Positions 24,593 through 34,500 are shown, numbered from the stretch's first letter. The stretch is 35,098 bases of DNA from Myxococcales bacterium (GCA_007120035.1 SKON01000024.1:1-35098); one strand, 5' to 3'. Numbers and translations are program-made. Notes: generated by a model not told the origin, from the sequence alone.

Positions 24593-25861
24593 ATGAGCAA
24601 AGCGCAGCTGAGCATCCGTGGAGAAGACCTCGAACTACCCGTGATCGAAGGCAGTGAAGGGGAGGTCGGGATTGATATTTCGCGGCTTCGCGGTGGGACC
24701 GGTGCGGTCACCCTGGACGCCGGGTACGGAAACACGGGCTCCTGCCAGAGCGGGATCACCTTCATCGATGGGGAGAAGGGGATCCTCCGGTATCGTGGAT
24801 ATGCCATCGAGGACCTGGCCGAGAAGGCCAGCTTCGAGGAGGTGATTCACCTGCTCCTCTGGGGTGAGTTGCCCACCCAGGGGCAGCTCGACGACCTGAA
24901 TCAGAAGCTCGGCGAGTACGCCGTGCTCGACGATGGGATCAAGGGATTCCTGAAGAGCCTGCCCAAGACCGCGCACCCGATGTCGCTCCTGGCGTCGGCC
25001 TACACGGCGCTGGAGACGTTCTACGACAGCGAAGGGGACTCCGAAGAGGACGTCCTCCGAGTACTGGCGGGGACGGCGACGCTCTCGGCCTATATCTACC
25101 GCCACTGCAAGGGCCTGGACTTCATCGACCCCCGGTCCGATCTGGACTTCGCGGGCAACTTCCTCCACATGAGCTTCGGGAAGGTCGGCGAGGAGCCGAA
25201 CCTGAACCCCGCGGTGCAGGAGGCGATCAACAAGTTGTTGATCCTTCACGCCGATCACGAGCAGAACTGCAGCGCGTCGACGGTCCGGATGGTGGGCAGC
25301 GCCAAGGCGTCGCTCTACATGTCCATCGCCGCCGGCGTCGGCGCCTTGTCGGGTCCCCTTCACGGCGGCGCCAACCAGGCGGTGCTCGAGATGCTCACCG
25401 CGGTTCAGGAAGACGGCGGCGATCTCGAGAAGTACGTGAACATGGCCAAGGACAAGTCCTCGGGGTTCCGGCTGATGGGGTTTGGACACCGGGTGTACAA
25501 GAATTTCGACCCCCGGGCGAAGATCCTGAAGGCCGCCTGCGACGAGGTGTTGGAGTCGCTGGGGCTCGATGATCCACTGCTGGATATCGCCAAGAAGTTG
25601 GAGGCCGTCGCTCTGGAAGACGAGTTCTTCGTGAAGCGTCGGCTCTACCCGAACGTGGACTTCTACAGCGGCATCATCTATCGGGCGCTGAGCATCCCCA
25701 CGAATATGTTCACCGTGATGTTCGCCCTGGGGCGGGTGTCGGGGTGGATCGCCCAGTGGAAAGAGATGCGAAACGATCCGGCGTTCCGGATCCACCGTCC
25801 GCGGCAGATCTACATCGGCGAGACGGCCCGAGCGATCCAGCCGATCTCCGAGCGGGGCTGA
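24593..25861 (+). CDS. gltA: Citrate synthase (type II)
   Basis: This 422-residue enzyme condenses acetyl-CoA with oxaloacetate, the first step of the TCA cycle. The catalytic triad can be placed at H257 (GPLHGGAN), H299 (GFGHRVY) and D356 (NVDFYSG). HADHEQNCSAST at about 219-230 is the family signature. The frame is open upstream to 24461, but the first 44 residues of that version are unlike the family and fall in the repeat. The ATG at 24593 behind GGAG (24582-24585) gives a normal MSKAQLSIRG start. It is monocistronic as far as visible, bounded by the repeat element upstream and a hairpin downstream. Confidence 0.96.
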   Translation: MSKAQLSIRGEDLELPVIEGSEGEVGIDISRLRGGTGAVTLDAGYGNTGSCQSGITFIDGEKGILRYRGYAIEDLAEKASFEEVIHLLLWGELPTQGQLDDLNQKLGEYAVLDDGIKGFLKSLPKTAHPMSLLASAYTALETFYDSEGDSEEDVLRVLAGTATLSAYIYRHCKGLDFIDPRSDLDFAGNFLHMSFGKVGEEPNLNPAVQEAINKLLILHADHEQNCSASTVRMVGSAKASLYMSIAAGVGALSGPLHGGANQAVLEMLTAVQEDGGDLEKYVNMAKDKSSGFRLMGFGHRVYKNFDPRAKILKAACDEVLESLGLDDPLLDIAKKLEAVALEDEFFVKRRLYPNVDFYSGIIYRALSIPTNMFTVMFALGRVSGWIAQWKEMRNDPAFRIHRPRQIYIGETARAIQPISERG

Positions 25862-25869
25862 GAGCAACC

Positions 25870-25900
25870 CGGGAGCCCTGGTCTCGCACCAGGGCTCCCG
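25870..25900. terminator. Perfect hairpin between convergent gltA and carboxylase genes
   Basis: A 13-base stem (cgggagccctggt and its complement) closes a 5-base loop (ctcgc). It lies 8 bases after the gltA stop and 6 bases beyond the convergent carboxylase stop, so it can serve both directions. It lacks a T-tract on either side, so termination may depend on the stem alone or on Rho. Confidence 0.7.
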
Positions 25901-25906
25901 CGTCGA

Positions 25907-27457
25907 TCAGAGCGGGATATTACCGTGCTTTTTGGGGATGGACTCGCCGCGCTTGTTCTGGAGCATGTCCAGTGATTGGATCAGGCGCAGGCGAGTGTCG
26001 CGGGGTTCGATGACCTCGTCGATGTAGCCCAGCTCAGCGGCCTTGAAGGGGTTGGCGAAGGTCTGCCGGTAGTCCTCGACGAGCTCGTCCTTGCGGGCTA
26101 CGGGGTCGTCGGCGTCGGCGAGCTCCTTGCGGAAGATGATGTTTACGGCGCCGTCGGGGCCCATCACGGCGATCTCGCCGGTGGGGTAGGCCAGGTTGAT
26201 GTCGGCGCCGATGTGCTTGGAACTCATCACGTCGTAGGCTCCGCCGTAGGCCTTTCGGGTGATCAGAGTGATCTTGGGGACCGTGGCTTCGGCGAAGGCG
26301 AAGAGGAGCTTGGCACCGTGCTTGATGATGCCGCCGTACTCCTGGTCGACGCCGGGGAGGAACCCCGGGACATCGACGAAGGTGACGATGGGGATGTTGA
26401 AGGCGTCGCAGAATCGAACGAATCGGGCTCCCTTGAGGCTGGCGTCGATGTCCAGGCAGCCCGCCAGGTGGGCAGGCTGGTTGGCGACGATGCCCACGGA
26501 GAATCCGCCGAGTCGGGCGAAGCCGACGACGATGTTGCGGGCGTAGCCACCCTGGACCTCGAAGAAGTAGCCGTCGTCGACGACGAGGTCGATGAGCTCC
26601 GTGATGTCGTAGGGCCGGGAGGGGTTCTCGGGGACCAGGCTGTCCAGGGCCGCCTCTCGACGATCCGGGGGATCGTCGGTGGCAATATAGGGAGGATCGT
26701 CGGCGTTGTTGGAAGGCACGAACGAGAGGAGCTCGCGGATTCCGGCGATGCACGCCTCCTCGCCAGGGTATTCGAAGTGGGCGACGCCGCTGGTCTCGCT
26801 GTGGACCTTTGCGCCGCCGAGCTCCTGCTTGGTGACCTCCTGGCTGGTGACGGTCTTCACCACGTCGGGGCCGGTGATGAACATGTAGGAGCTGTCCTGG
26901 ACCATGAAGATGAAGTCCGTGATCGCCGGGCTGTACACGGCGCCGCCGGCGCAGGGGCCCATGATGGCCGAGATCTGGGGGACCACTCCGCTGGCCTGGA
27001 CGTTTCGATAGAAGATGTCGGCGTAGCCGGCCAGGCTGACGACCCCTTCCTGGATCCGGGCGCCGCCGGAGTCGTTGAGGCCGATCACGGGGGCGCCGCA
27101 CCGAGTGGCGAGGTCCATGACCTTGCAGATCTTCTCGGCGTAGGCGCCGCTGAGGCTGCCGCCGAAGACGGTGAAGTCCTGGGCGAAGACGTAGACCGTG
27201 CGGCCGTCGACCTTGCCGTAGCCCGTGACGACGCCATCTCCGGGGATCTTGTGGTCGTCCATCCCGAAGTCGTTACACCGGTTGGTGACGAACTTATCGA
27301 GCTCCACGAAGGTGCCGTCGTCGAGGAGGAGGTCGAGCCGCTCCCGAGCGGTGAGCTTCCCGGCGGCGTGTTGGCGGTCGATACGGGCCTGGCCGCCGCC
27401 GAGCTCGGCGGCGCGGTTGAGCTCAGCGAGGCGTTCGCGATTGGATTTGGGGGCCAT
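25907..27457 (-). CDS. pccB: Acyl-CoA carboxylase beta subunit (probable propionyl-CoA carboxylase)
   Basis: This 516-residue carboxyltransferase subunit moves CO2 from carboxybiotin to an acyl-CoA. It has the two crotonase-like halves of the family, with [13 protein letters not shown] and [12 protein letters not shown] in the first (acyl-CoA oxyanion region) and [16 protein letters not shown] in the second. D409 in GGAYDVM sits where propionyl-CoA carboxylases have Asp, whereas acetyl-CoA enzymes often have other residues (recalled knowledge). Methylmalonyl-CoA decarboxylase alpha subunit is an alternative. A clean GGAGG precedes the ATG at 27457. It is 27 bases after glgA in the same orientation. 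No biotin-carboxylase subunit is in the window. Confidence 0.9.
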   Translation of the reverse strand: MAPKSNRERLAELNRAAELGGGQARIDRQHAAGKLTARERLDLLLDDGTFVELDKFVTNRCNDFGMDDHKIPGDGVVTGYGKVDGRTVYVFAQDFTVFGGSLSGAYAEKICKVMDLATRCGAPVIGLNDSGGARIQEGVVSLAGYADIFYRNVQASGVVPQISAIMGPCAGGAVYSPAITDFIFMVQDSSYMFITGPDVVKTVTSQEVTKQELGGAKVHSETSGVAHFEYPGEEACIAGIRELLSFVPSNNADDPPYIATDDPPDRREAALDSLVPENPSRPYDITELIDLVVDDGYFFEVQGGYARNIVVGFARLGGFSVGIVANQPAHLAGCLDIDASLKGARFVRFCDAFNIPIVTFVDVPGFLPGVDQEYGGIIKHGAKLLFAFAEATVPKITLITRKAYGGAYDVMSSKHIGADINLAYPTGEIAVMGPDGAVNIIFRKELADADDPVARKDELVEDYRQTFANPFKAAELGYIDEVIEPRDTRLRLIQSLDMLQNKRGESIPKKHGNIPL

Positions 27458-27484
27458 GGTGCCTCCGTCGATGTGTGGTGATGA

Positions 27485-29029
27485 TTACTCGGCGGCGCGG
27501 GCGGAGCGCTGGGCGAGGAAGAGGTCCTCGTACTGGCGAGCCGATTGCTTCCAGGAGAAGTCCTGCTCCATGGCTCGAACCATCAGGGGCCGCCACTTGC
27601 GGTAGTTCCGGTAGGTGGCGACGGCCCGCTCCAGGGCGCCGGCCAGGGCTTCGGGGTTGTGATCGTCGAAGACGAACCCCGTGCCTGTCTCGGGATCGGT
27701 GCGGAGATCCGTGATGGTATCCCGGAGGCCCCCGGTGGCGTGGACCACGGGGACCGTGCCATAGCGCATGGCGTAGATCTGGGTCAGACCGCACGGCTCA
27801 AAGCGGCTGGGGACGACGAGGATGTCCGAGCCCGCCTGGACCCGATGGGCCATCTCGTCGCTGTACCCCTCAAAGAAGACCACTCGTTTGGGGAAGTCGG
27901 CGGAGAGCTCCTTGAGCTCTTCGTGGAAACGCCGCTCGCCGTCGCCGAGGACCACGAGCTGGAAGCCGGCCCGTTCGTCTTCGAGTTCGCTCAAGAGAGA
28001 GCGGACCGCCGGGACCAGAATATCGATGCCCTTCTGTTCGGTCAGGCGGGTGATCAGCCCCACCAGGGGGAGGGTGGGTCGCACGGGGAGCTTGAGCTGG
28101 TGCTGAAGGGCGGCCTTGTTCTGGCGTTTTCCGTTGAGGCGCTCGATGTCGTACTTCACGGGGATCACCCGATCGGCGTCGGGGGACCAAACGGAGTAGT
28201 CGGCGCCGTTGAGGATCCCGTGAAGGCTGTCGGCCCGGGCTGCCAACACCTCATGGAGTCCGTTGCCGCCTTCGGGGGTCTGGATCTCCTCGGAGTAGCC
28301 CCTGCTAACCGTGGTGAGGATGTCGGCGTACTGGATGCCGGACTTCAGGAAGTTGACCCGGCCCTCTCCGTCGAGCACTTCAGCAGCGGAGGCGTACTTC
28401 TTCGGAAGCCCCGTGACGTCGAAGCGATCGGCGTCGAAGGTGCCCTGGTAGGCGAGGTTGTGAATAGTGAGGGCGAGCTCGGTGTGGGCGAACTCCTCCT
28501 CGTAGTAATGGCGAGCGTAGAGAGGCGCCAGGGCAGTGTGCCAGTCGTTGCAGTGGAGGACGTCCACGTCGAGGGCGTAGGTCCGGGCAAACTCGACGAC
28601 GGCCCGGCTGAAGAAGGCGAACCGTTGGTCGTTGTCCTCAAAGGGGGTATTGCCGTCGCCGTAGAGGCCGTCCCGTTTGAAGTACTCGTCGGCCTGGACG
28701 AAGATCACCCGGACCCCGTGGTCCATGCGTGTCTCCCACAAGGGGGCTTCGAGCTTGGAGTGGTTCTTACTCTTTCGCGGGACCTCAAGGGCCTCGAGTC
28801 GACGGCTCAGGCGCATTTGGGCCGGGTCGAGGTGTCCGTAGAGGGGGGTGATGACCACCACGTTGTGGCCCCGCTTCGCCCAGGCTTTCGGGAGGCTGGC
28901 GGCGACGTCAGCGAGGCCACCGGTCTTGGAGTAGGGGGCGAGCTCGGCGGTGGCGAAGACGATGTTCAGCCGTCGCTGGGAGTCGAGCGGGGAGGGGGGC
29001 TGGGTGGTGATCAGCTGGGAGAGATCCAT
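27485..29029 (-). CDS. glgA: Glycogen synthase (GT5 family)
   Basis: This 514-residue glucosyltransferase extends alpha-1,4-glucan from ADP-glucose or UDP-glucose. K35 in the KTGGLADV motif near the N-terminus contacts the donor. The C-terminal GT-B half has GLITRLTEQKGIDIL and SRFEPCGLTQIYAMRYGTVP, with the conserved Glu that acts on the donor sugar. Residues 1-20 are a poorly conserved extension ahead of the usual start. The ATG at 29029 lies behind ggaagg and within the galT gene, overlapping its end by 19 bases. glgC, glgB and glgP are not in the window. Confidence 0.95.
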   Translation of the reverse strand: MDLSQLITTQPPSPLDSQRRLNIVFATAELAPYSKTGGLADVAASLPKAWAKRGHNVVVITPLYGHLDPAQMRLSRRLEALEVPRKSKNHSKLEAPLWETRMDHGVRVIFVQADEYFKRDGLYGDGNTPFEDNDQRFAFFSRAVVEFARTYALDVDVLHCNDWHTALAPLYARHYYEEEFAHTELALTIHNLAYQGTFDADRFDVTGLPKKYASAAEVLDGEGRVNFLKSGIQYADILTTVSRGYSEEIQTPEGGNGLHEVLAARADSLHGILNGADYSVWSPDADRVIPVKYDIERLNGKRQNKAALQHQLKLPVRPTLPLVGLITRLTEQKGIDILVPAVRSLLSELEDERAGFQLVVLGDGERRFHEELKELSADFPKRVVFFEGYSDEMAHRVQAGSDILVVPSRFEPCGLTQIYAMRYGTVPVVHATGGLRDTITDLRTDPETGTGFVFDDHNPEALAGALERAVATYRNYRKWRPLMVRAMEQDFSWKQSARQYEDLFLAQRSARAAE

Positions 29030-30045
29030 GATGCCTTCCGTTGGTGATTCGATTCACGCAGTAATTCCGCCGCGGTTTCGGAGGCGACGGGGTTGATGGT
29101 CATGCCGGACCCCAACTCAAATCCAGCGATCTGACCGGTCCGGGGGAGCATTTCGAGGTGCCAGTGATAGTACGGTTCGTCGATGAAAGCAAAGGGGACC
29201 GTGTGGAGGAGGAGGTTGTAGTCCACGGGCCCCAGGAGCGCGTGCCACCGTCGAAGGATCTCCAGCGCCAGGGCCGCCGTGTCTCGGAGGGTCGAAAGGG
29301 AGGCGTCGGCCAGGGAACCGTCGTGGGAAGTCGGCACGATCCAGGTCTCGAAAGGGGCCCGGGAGGCGAAGGGCGTTAAGGCCGCGGCGTGGTCTGCCGC
29401 CAGCACCTGTCGGGGCGACTCGGTGTCGGCGATGAGGTCGCAGAGGGCGCATCGGCCGGTCTCCTCTCGATAGGCCCGGAAGTGGCGGACCTCGTCGAGG
29501 TGGCGAGCCGGGATCAGGGGGAGGGCTGCGATCTGACTGTGAACGTGAGGGAGGCTTGCCCCGGCTCGGGGGCCCTGATTCTTAAAGAGCTGAATCGAGG
29601 CCACCTCATCGCGGACCTGCAGGTCGGAGACCCGGCACTGCCAGGCGCGTAAGACGCTGGTGAGGTGGTCCTCGGAGAGCTCGGTCCACGTGACGTGGTG
29701 GTCGGGGCTCTCCACGAGGACCTCGTGGTATCCCAGGGCCGGTTGTTCGAAGGGGGAAGACCGATCCGGGGAAGTCAGCGACGCACCGGGTGGAAGGAGC
29801 GCCGGGAACTTATTTGGCAGCGCCCGGATCGCCCAGGGGCTGTCCGGGAAGTCTGGAGACGAGAACTCCGCTACCGGGTCCGGCGTATGGCCGGGGTTGG
29901 ACAGACAAAACGGGCAGTCCCCCTCGGCGGCCGGTGCGTCTACGAGGCCGAGCCGGCGGGGTCTGCCCGTTCTCTCAGGAGCGATCAAGACCCACTCCTC
30001 GGTGAGCAATCGCTTGCGAAGCCTTGGCATGAAGGCCTCGGTCAC
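29011..30045 (-). CDS. galT: Galactose-1-phosphate uridylyltransferase family protein
   Basis: This 344-residue protein belongs to the GalT branch of the HIT superfamily. Zinc-binding CPFC is at 44-47. The active site reads NQGPRAGASLPHVHSQ, with the H-x-H pair at 167 and 169; the second His is expected to carry the uridylyl intermediate. Classical GalT has HPH followed by GQ; here it is HVH followed by SQ, as in several GalT-like enzymes whose nucleotide specificity is unclear. The GTG start at 30045 overlaps the upstream stop (GTGA); ATG at 30030 is an alternative. Its coupling to glgA suggests that it supplies or recycles nucleotide sugar for glycogen; ADP-glucose phosphorylase activity is possible but unproven. 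Confidence 0.85.
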   Translation of the reverse strand: MTEAFMPRLRKRLLTEEWVLIAPERTGRPRRLGLVDAPAAEGDCPFCLSNPGHTPDPVAEFSSPDFPDSPWAIRALPNKFPALLPPGASLTSPDRSSPFEQPALGYHEVLVESPDHHVTWTELSEDHLTSVLRAWQCRVSDLQVRDEVASIQLFKNQGPRAGASLPHVHSQIAALPLIPARHLDEVRHFRAYREETGRCALCDLIADTESPRQVLAADHAAALTPFASRAPFETWIVPTSHDGSLADASLSTLRDTAALALEILRRWHALLGPVDYNLLLHTVPFAFIDEPYYHWHLEMLPRTGQIAGFELGSGMTINPVASETAAELLRESNHQRKASWISPS

Positions 30046-30224
30046 CCGTCGGCGAGGTTCGCCTCAAGAGCTCGAAGACTGGCGATGGTCTCCTCGAGCT
30101 GTCGAGCGTGGCGCCGACGGTCTTCGATCTTCGCTTCCAAATCGGACTGTTCCTTTTCCAGAGTCCGAAGTTTGTTCTCCGCACTTTCGACAGCTTTGAG
30201 AAGAGCGTCGTCTTGATTCGACAT
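30042..30224 (-). CDS. Small coiled-coil protein
   Basis: This 60-residue protein is almost entirely helical heptads (ALLKAVESAENKLRTLEKEQSDLEAKIEDRRR and on to the end), so it should form a coiled coil, probably a dimer. It starts at ATG 30224 behind gaggtg. The frame runs further upstream to 30278, but that part has no ribosome site and is unlike the rest. Its stop overlaps the GTG of galT. The preceding gene is also coiled coil at its N-terminus. The function is unknown; a partner or regulator role is conceivable. Confidence 0.7.
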   Translation of the reverse strand: MSNQDDALLKAVESAENKLRTLEKEQSDLEAKIEDRRRHARQLEETIASLRALEANLADG

Positions 30225-30255
30225 GAAACACCTCAGAGGTGAAAAGTTTGTTGGT

Positions 30256-30714
30256 TTAGGCCAGGGACCACTTGCCACGCCCCTTTTTGACGATGAAGCT
30301 CTCCGCTTCCAGGGTGTTCATCACAGCGTACACGTAGCTGCGGACCCCGGTGGAGATTTCATCCTCGACCTCTCGGAGGACGTTGAGGACATCGGCGGTG
30401 CGGAAGATCGCATCCTTCTGGCCGAGTTGGGTGCAAATGTCGATGATCTGTTGCCGTCGGGCTCCCCGGGCCGGTCGTCCACTCTCCTCGTTGGTCGGCA
30501 GGGATTGAATCCCGCGGACCGACTTCCGGCCTTTCTTCTGAGACGGCGGAACCTCGCCGCGGAGCACAGCTCGAAGGTCATCAAGGGCGGCCCGGGCACG
30601 GGTGGTCTGCACCGTGTGGGAGTCCCGCTTCTCTTCGAGGGCCGCGAGTTCGTCTTGAATCACCCGAAGTGATTTCTCGAGACTGCTTATTTCGTCGGAA
30701 AAATTCAATGCCAT
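30256..30714 (-). CDS. Coiled-coil plus winged-helix-like protein
   Basis: This 152-residue protein has an N-terminal coiled coil (about 5-55) and a basic linker (KKGRKSVRG). A C-terminal helical domain from about residue 83 reads GARRQQIIDICTQLG, then VLNVLREVEDEI, then VMNTLEAESFIVKKGRGKWSLA. This pattern of three helices followed by a beta-wing with KKGRGKW resembles winged helix DNA-binding domains. I infer a small DNA-binding or transcriptional regulator. The ATG at 30714 lacks a good ribosome site. It is the first gene of the run that continues with the 60-residue protein, galT, glgA and pccB. A promoter-like region and a perfect inverted repeat lie directly upstream. Confidence 0.6.
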   Translation of the reverse strand: MALNFSDEISSLEKSLRVIQDELAALEEKRDSHTVQTTRARAALDDLRAVLRGEVPPSQKKGRKSVRGIQSLPTNEESGRPARGARRQQIIDICTQLGQKDAIFRTADVLNVLREVEDEISTGVRSYVYAVMNTLEAESFIVKKGRGKWSLA

Positions 30715-30720
30715 GGGGGG

Positions 30721-30746
30721 CTCGTCAGCAGGGGGAAAGTGACGAG
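30721..30746. promoter_or_regulatory. Perfect inverted repeat in the leader of the winged-helix gene
   Basis: CTCGTCA (30721-30727) and TGACGAG (30740-30746) form a perfect 7-base inverted repeat separated by 12 bases. It lies between the candidate -10 and the ATG at 30714. It could be an operator for the gene's own product or a hairpin that controls translation; neither is shown. Confidence 0.5.
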
Positions 30747-30750
30747 AATG

Positions 30751-30779
30751 GTAATGTCAAAAAAAAGTGCACTTGTCAA
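30751..30779 (-). promoter_or_regulatory. Candidate promoter with two TTGACA boxes
   Basis: On the minus strand an exact TTGACA (30779-30774) is followed after 17 bases by CATTAC (30756-30751, 3 of 6 to the -10). A second exact TTGACA lies at 30760-30755. The stretch is AT-rich (eight T in a row) in an otherwise GC-rich region. It precedes the winged-helix gene. Confidence 0.45.
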
Positions 30780-30803
30780 AAGGGAAAGTTTCTTACCTGT
30801 GAT

Positions 30804-31499
30804 TCACAGGTCGAGTTCTCGAAAGCTCTCGGCATGAGACCACTTGAATCGACCGCGAAGAAAGAAGAACGCCCGATCATAAGAAGAGAGTTTGTCGACG
30901 AGCCGCCGCAGCTCATAACGGTCGAACTCTCGGCGGACGCCTCCCCGTTCGGTGAGCAAGAAGGCACCGTCACCGTGGAGAAATCCGATCTCGTCGCGGA
31001 GAGCCAGGAACGGGTCGTAGAGATAGGTCAGGCCACGTTCGGCTGCCCACTCTCGGGTGTGCTCCGTGTCCCAGGATCCTCGGCTCTCCCAGATCACGGG
31101 GAGGGGAGCCTCTTGGACGCATTGGGAACAGAAGAGCTCCAGGGCCGCCCGGGACCGCTGATTCGGGGTGAACGAGTCCGGGGTGGAGAGGACAATGGTC
31201 TTGGCAGCGAGGGCCTGGGCGTTGGCGAGGGTGGTCTGCCAGCCCTCATAGAGGGACTCCGGGAGCTTGTCGGGGGTCTCCTGACGGCGGGCGGCGTCGG
31301 CGAGGCCGCGGATCACCGCCGGATCGGCGTGGAGGTGGAAAGCGAACCCCTTCGGGGATTCCACTCGCCACCGGCTCAGCGTCTCCTTCTTCGGGGGATG
31401 CTCCAAGTTCTCGAGGTCAAGCTCCACGGCGTTACAGAGACCGAAGTATCGGTGCCAGTTCCGGGGGATCTCATCACAGCTGTAATAAATCTTGGGCAT
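30804..31499 (-). CDS. DUF72 family protein
   Basis: This 231-residue protein matches the DUF72 family (TIM-barrel-like, function unknown). The N-terminal part has WHRYFGLCNAVELDLENLEHPP followed by a WRVESPKGFAFHLH segment, and the second half has VIWESRGSW, the E-x-R-x-x-W pattern typical of the family. It ends with the FFLRGRFKWSHAESF region. The ATG at 31499 follows the stop of the 1094-residue gene by 9 bases, so the two are probably in one transcript. DUF72 members are often 240-300 residues, so this copy is at the short end. No catalytic residues can be assigned. Confidence 0.75.
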   Translation of the reverse strand: MPKIYYSCDEIPRNWHRYFGLCNAVELDLENLEHPPKKETLSRWRVESPKGFAFHLHADPAVIRGLADAARRQETPDKLPESLYEGWQTTLANAQALAAKTIVLSTPDSFTPNQRSRAALELFCSQCVQEAPLPVIWESRGSWDTEHTREWAAERGLTYLYDPFLALRDEIGFLHGDGAFLLTERGGVRREFDRYELRRLVDKLSSYDRAFFFLRGRFKWSHAESFRELDL

Positions 31500-31508
31500 G
31501 CAGGGCTC

Positions 31509-34500
31509 TCAGGGGAAAAGGAGCACGTCGTCCTCCCCATGGCGAGCGATCAGTGCATCGACGCGTGTGAGCATCTCGTCGCGCTGGCTCCACATCCGAT
31601 CGAGGCGGATTTCTTCACCGCGGGTCGCGTTGGGGAAGAGGACCTGGTTCATCACGTCCCGGTCGAGGGCGCGAATGGTGGCCACCGTACTTCGACTAAA
31701 CCTCGTGGTCCACTCGAATCGGCCCTGCACCCGCCGAGAGGTCCGGGGTTGAAAGGCGTCACCGTTGTGGCGGGAGACCAGGACACCGCCGATAACCGGG
31801 TTGTTCTGCCCGTAGTCCTCGATCCGGGTGGAGAACCGCTCCCAGTTATTGGTGAGGAAGTCGAAGACAAGGAGGCTGGAGACCTGGCGAGCGACTTCCG
31901 GCAGCGAGGTGTCGCCGAGGGTGTCCAATAAGGGATCATGGAAGGCGCCATCGCTGAGGTCGGCCAGGGTGGCGAGCCCCTCGGAGAGGGGAGCCTCCAT
32001 GAAGGCCTGGTTGGACGAAGCGGTGAGCCAATTCCCCCAAAGGGTGCGGTATTCGATGGGGAAGGGGGCGGCGTCGCCGGCCGGCCAGTCTTCCAGGCTG
32101 CCCCGGACTCCGAGGGCGCCCTCGAGCTCGTCCAGCTCGGCGGTGCGGGCGTCTCCGAGGAGCCCTGCGGCGTCCTGAGCATCACGAAGACTCTCGAAGA
32201 GTGGCGCGGGGATCACCGCCGGGCGGGTTCGAGGGATCTCAAAGTGGCAGGCGATGAGCTCGCAGACTCTCCAGGCGGCGATCTCCGCTCGCCAGCCATC
32301 AGACCTTCCGGTGCGCTCGGGTTTGAAGACGAACCGTTCGCCATCGGCGTTTTCCAGCAGGAGCCCCCGGTGGTCTCCGACGTCGTAGGTGTCGATGGAG
32401 GTCCAGGCGTTGGCCTCGGAGAGCACCAGTGGTTCCCAGTCGGTCAGGGAGTGATCTTCGGTCACTCCCCGCTGGTGAATGGCGAGGAATGCCTCTTCGT
32501 CGTCGGGGTGGAGGTCGATACCGGCCAGGGCGGCCCGCCTGGCGAGCTGGAAGTCTTCGACCTCCAGGTGGGCCTCGGCGAGCATAGTCAGGAATTCGGA
32601 GTCTCGACGGCCGGCTTCCCATTGGGCGCGGAGAAGCTCGGCGGCCTCGGAGAGGTCGTCGGTCTCGAGCTGGTCCTGAGCCCAGGCGTCGGCGGCTGTG
32701 GGGTCGGAGAAGGCTGTCGGGATGGCGTCGGATACCGCTTCGAGGGCCTCCGCGACAGCTTCTTCGACATCAGGATCGGTCGTGGGGGAGGACTCGTCTG
32801 CGGTGGTGTCGCTGAGGGAGATGCCGGCGGTGTTATCCAGGAACGCCCGTCCTGGCTCGGTGAGGAAGAGACCAGCGGCCGCCGCGGCCAATCCGGCGAT
32901 GGGGATCAGGAGCAGGGGGAGCTTGGAGCGCTTTCGGGGAGCAGTGGGCTCTGGGACGGGCTCCGGTTCGGGCTCGTAGACAGGCTCCGGTTCGGGCTCG
33001 TAGACAGGCTCCGGATCTGGAAGATGCTCGGGCGGAGAAGGCCGTTCAGGCGCCGAGGGGAGCTCCGGCGTCGTCGGGGGTTCCGGATCGCCCAGGATCG
33101 AGTCGAAGGCCTCGCTGGCACCCACTTCGCTCTCGAAGCTGAGTTTGGGCTCCTCGAGTATCGGTGGTTCATCGAAGGGGTCCGGCTCTTCGAAGGGGTC
33201 CGGCTCTTCGAAGGGGTCCGGCTCTTCGAGGGGCTCGTCGGGGACCGACGGGTCGGGCCGAGTGAGCCCGTGCATCTTCTGCGTCGCGCCGAGGCGGCTG
33301 AGGACGGCGTGGGCTTCTTCTGCCATCTTCCGGCGAAGCTCACCGAAGACGGGGTGCTCTGAGACGAGCATCCAATCTCCGTCGGCTTCGGCGATCTCCT
33401 CGGCCCCCAGGAGGACCCCGCTCTTGATCAGCTGGGTCAGCCCCTCCCGATCGACGGGTTCATAGATCACGTCTTGGATTCGGATACGAAACTCACCGGC
33501 GCCCAGGACTTCCTGAATCTCCCGCGTGGGAAGGCGGATGTAGCCGCTCCCCCGCTGTTCCGAAGCGGAGCCGACGTCCAGAGGCGAGATACCGTCACGA
33601 CTGCGACGCTGGAGACGGGCGAGCATCGAGTTGGAGGTCGTCCCGGACTGTGAGGCCGTCGATGGGTCGCCAGCGGCTTCTTCGGGGGAGGAGGGGGGGG
33701 ACAGATCAGAGAAGAGCCCGGAGTGTTCAATGTCCTCTGGGGCGTCGGTGTCGTCGAGGACGTCCGTGACGTCTCCGGCGTCGGCGGTCTGTTCAACGAT
33801 TCGGGCGATCTCTCCCTCGCTGATCTCGACACCCTCCAGGGGCTCGTCATCCAAGAGCTCTTCGCCCGGGAGGTCGGGGATCTTGCTCTCTCGGGTGGTC
33901 GGTGGCCCCACTTGTTTGAGCTTCCCTCGCAGGCTAGGCCCGGTTCCCTGTCGCTCCCGGACCCGCTGGAAGAGGGAGGAGAGCGAGGGTTTGGACTCAG
34001 GGCCACTGGTCCTGGCGTCGGTCTTCTCCGCCGCGTGAGAACGGAGAGACTTCAAGGAGGGGATTGTGATCTGGGGGGAAGTCTTCTCCGGTTGATGACG
34101 CGGAGGCTCCGGGTCCGCTTCGTCCGCGCCGTCCGCGCCGTCCGAGGGGTTCTGAAGTCGCGCCAGGATTCGAGAGGTCCGGGCTTCCCTGGTCGGTGGG
34201 GGTTCTGGGCGCTCGGCGCCGGGCCTGGGGGGCGGGAGCTTCACGGATTCCGCACGGGTGGGGCTGCGACCCCATTCAGCCTCCCGTAAGAGTTCCGCAC
34301 CGGAGGACTCCAGGTCCAACCCCGGGGGGGGGTCGGCCGGGGCGGTGCTCTCGTCGCCGACGGAGCTGGACAACCCGAGGTCGCCGGGGCTGGAGTCGTT
34401 CCTGTCGGGAGAGGAGGGCTCATCTAGGGGTCCCGGCAACCCGGCCATGGTACCACCGGGGGTGATGCCTTGCTCAGCGGCCATCCGCTCCAGCTCCGCC

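Noticed and set aside
25976-27481. Plus-strand ORF of 501 codons antisense to the carboxylase gene
   Set aside because: Val/Asp/Gly-rich shadow; the minus-strand gene is unmistakable.
27545-29047. Plus-strand ORF of 500 codons antisense to glgA
   Set aside because: Shadow of a strongly conserved gene; no recognisable protein features.
30754-30776. Rho-independent terminator after the DUF72 gene (AAGTGCACTT followed by Ts)
   Set aside because: The palindrome is only 5 bp with no loop; the T-run more likely belongs to the promoter region of the next gene.
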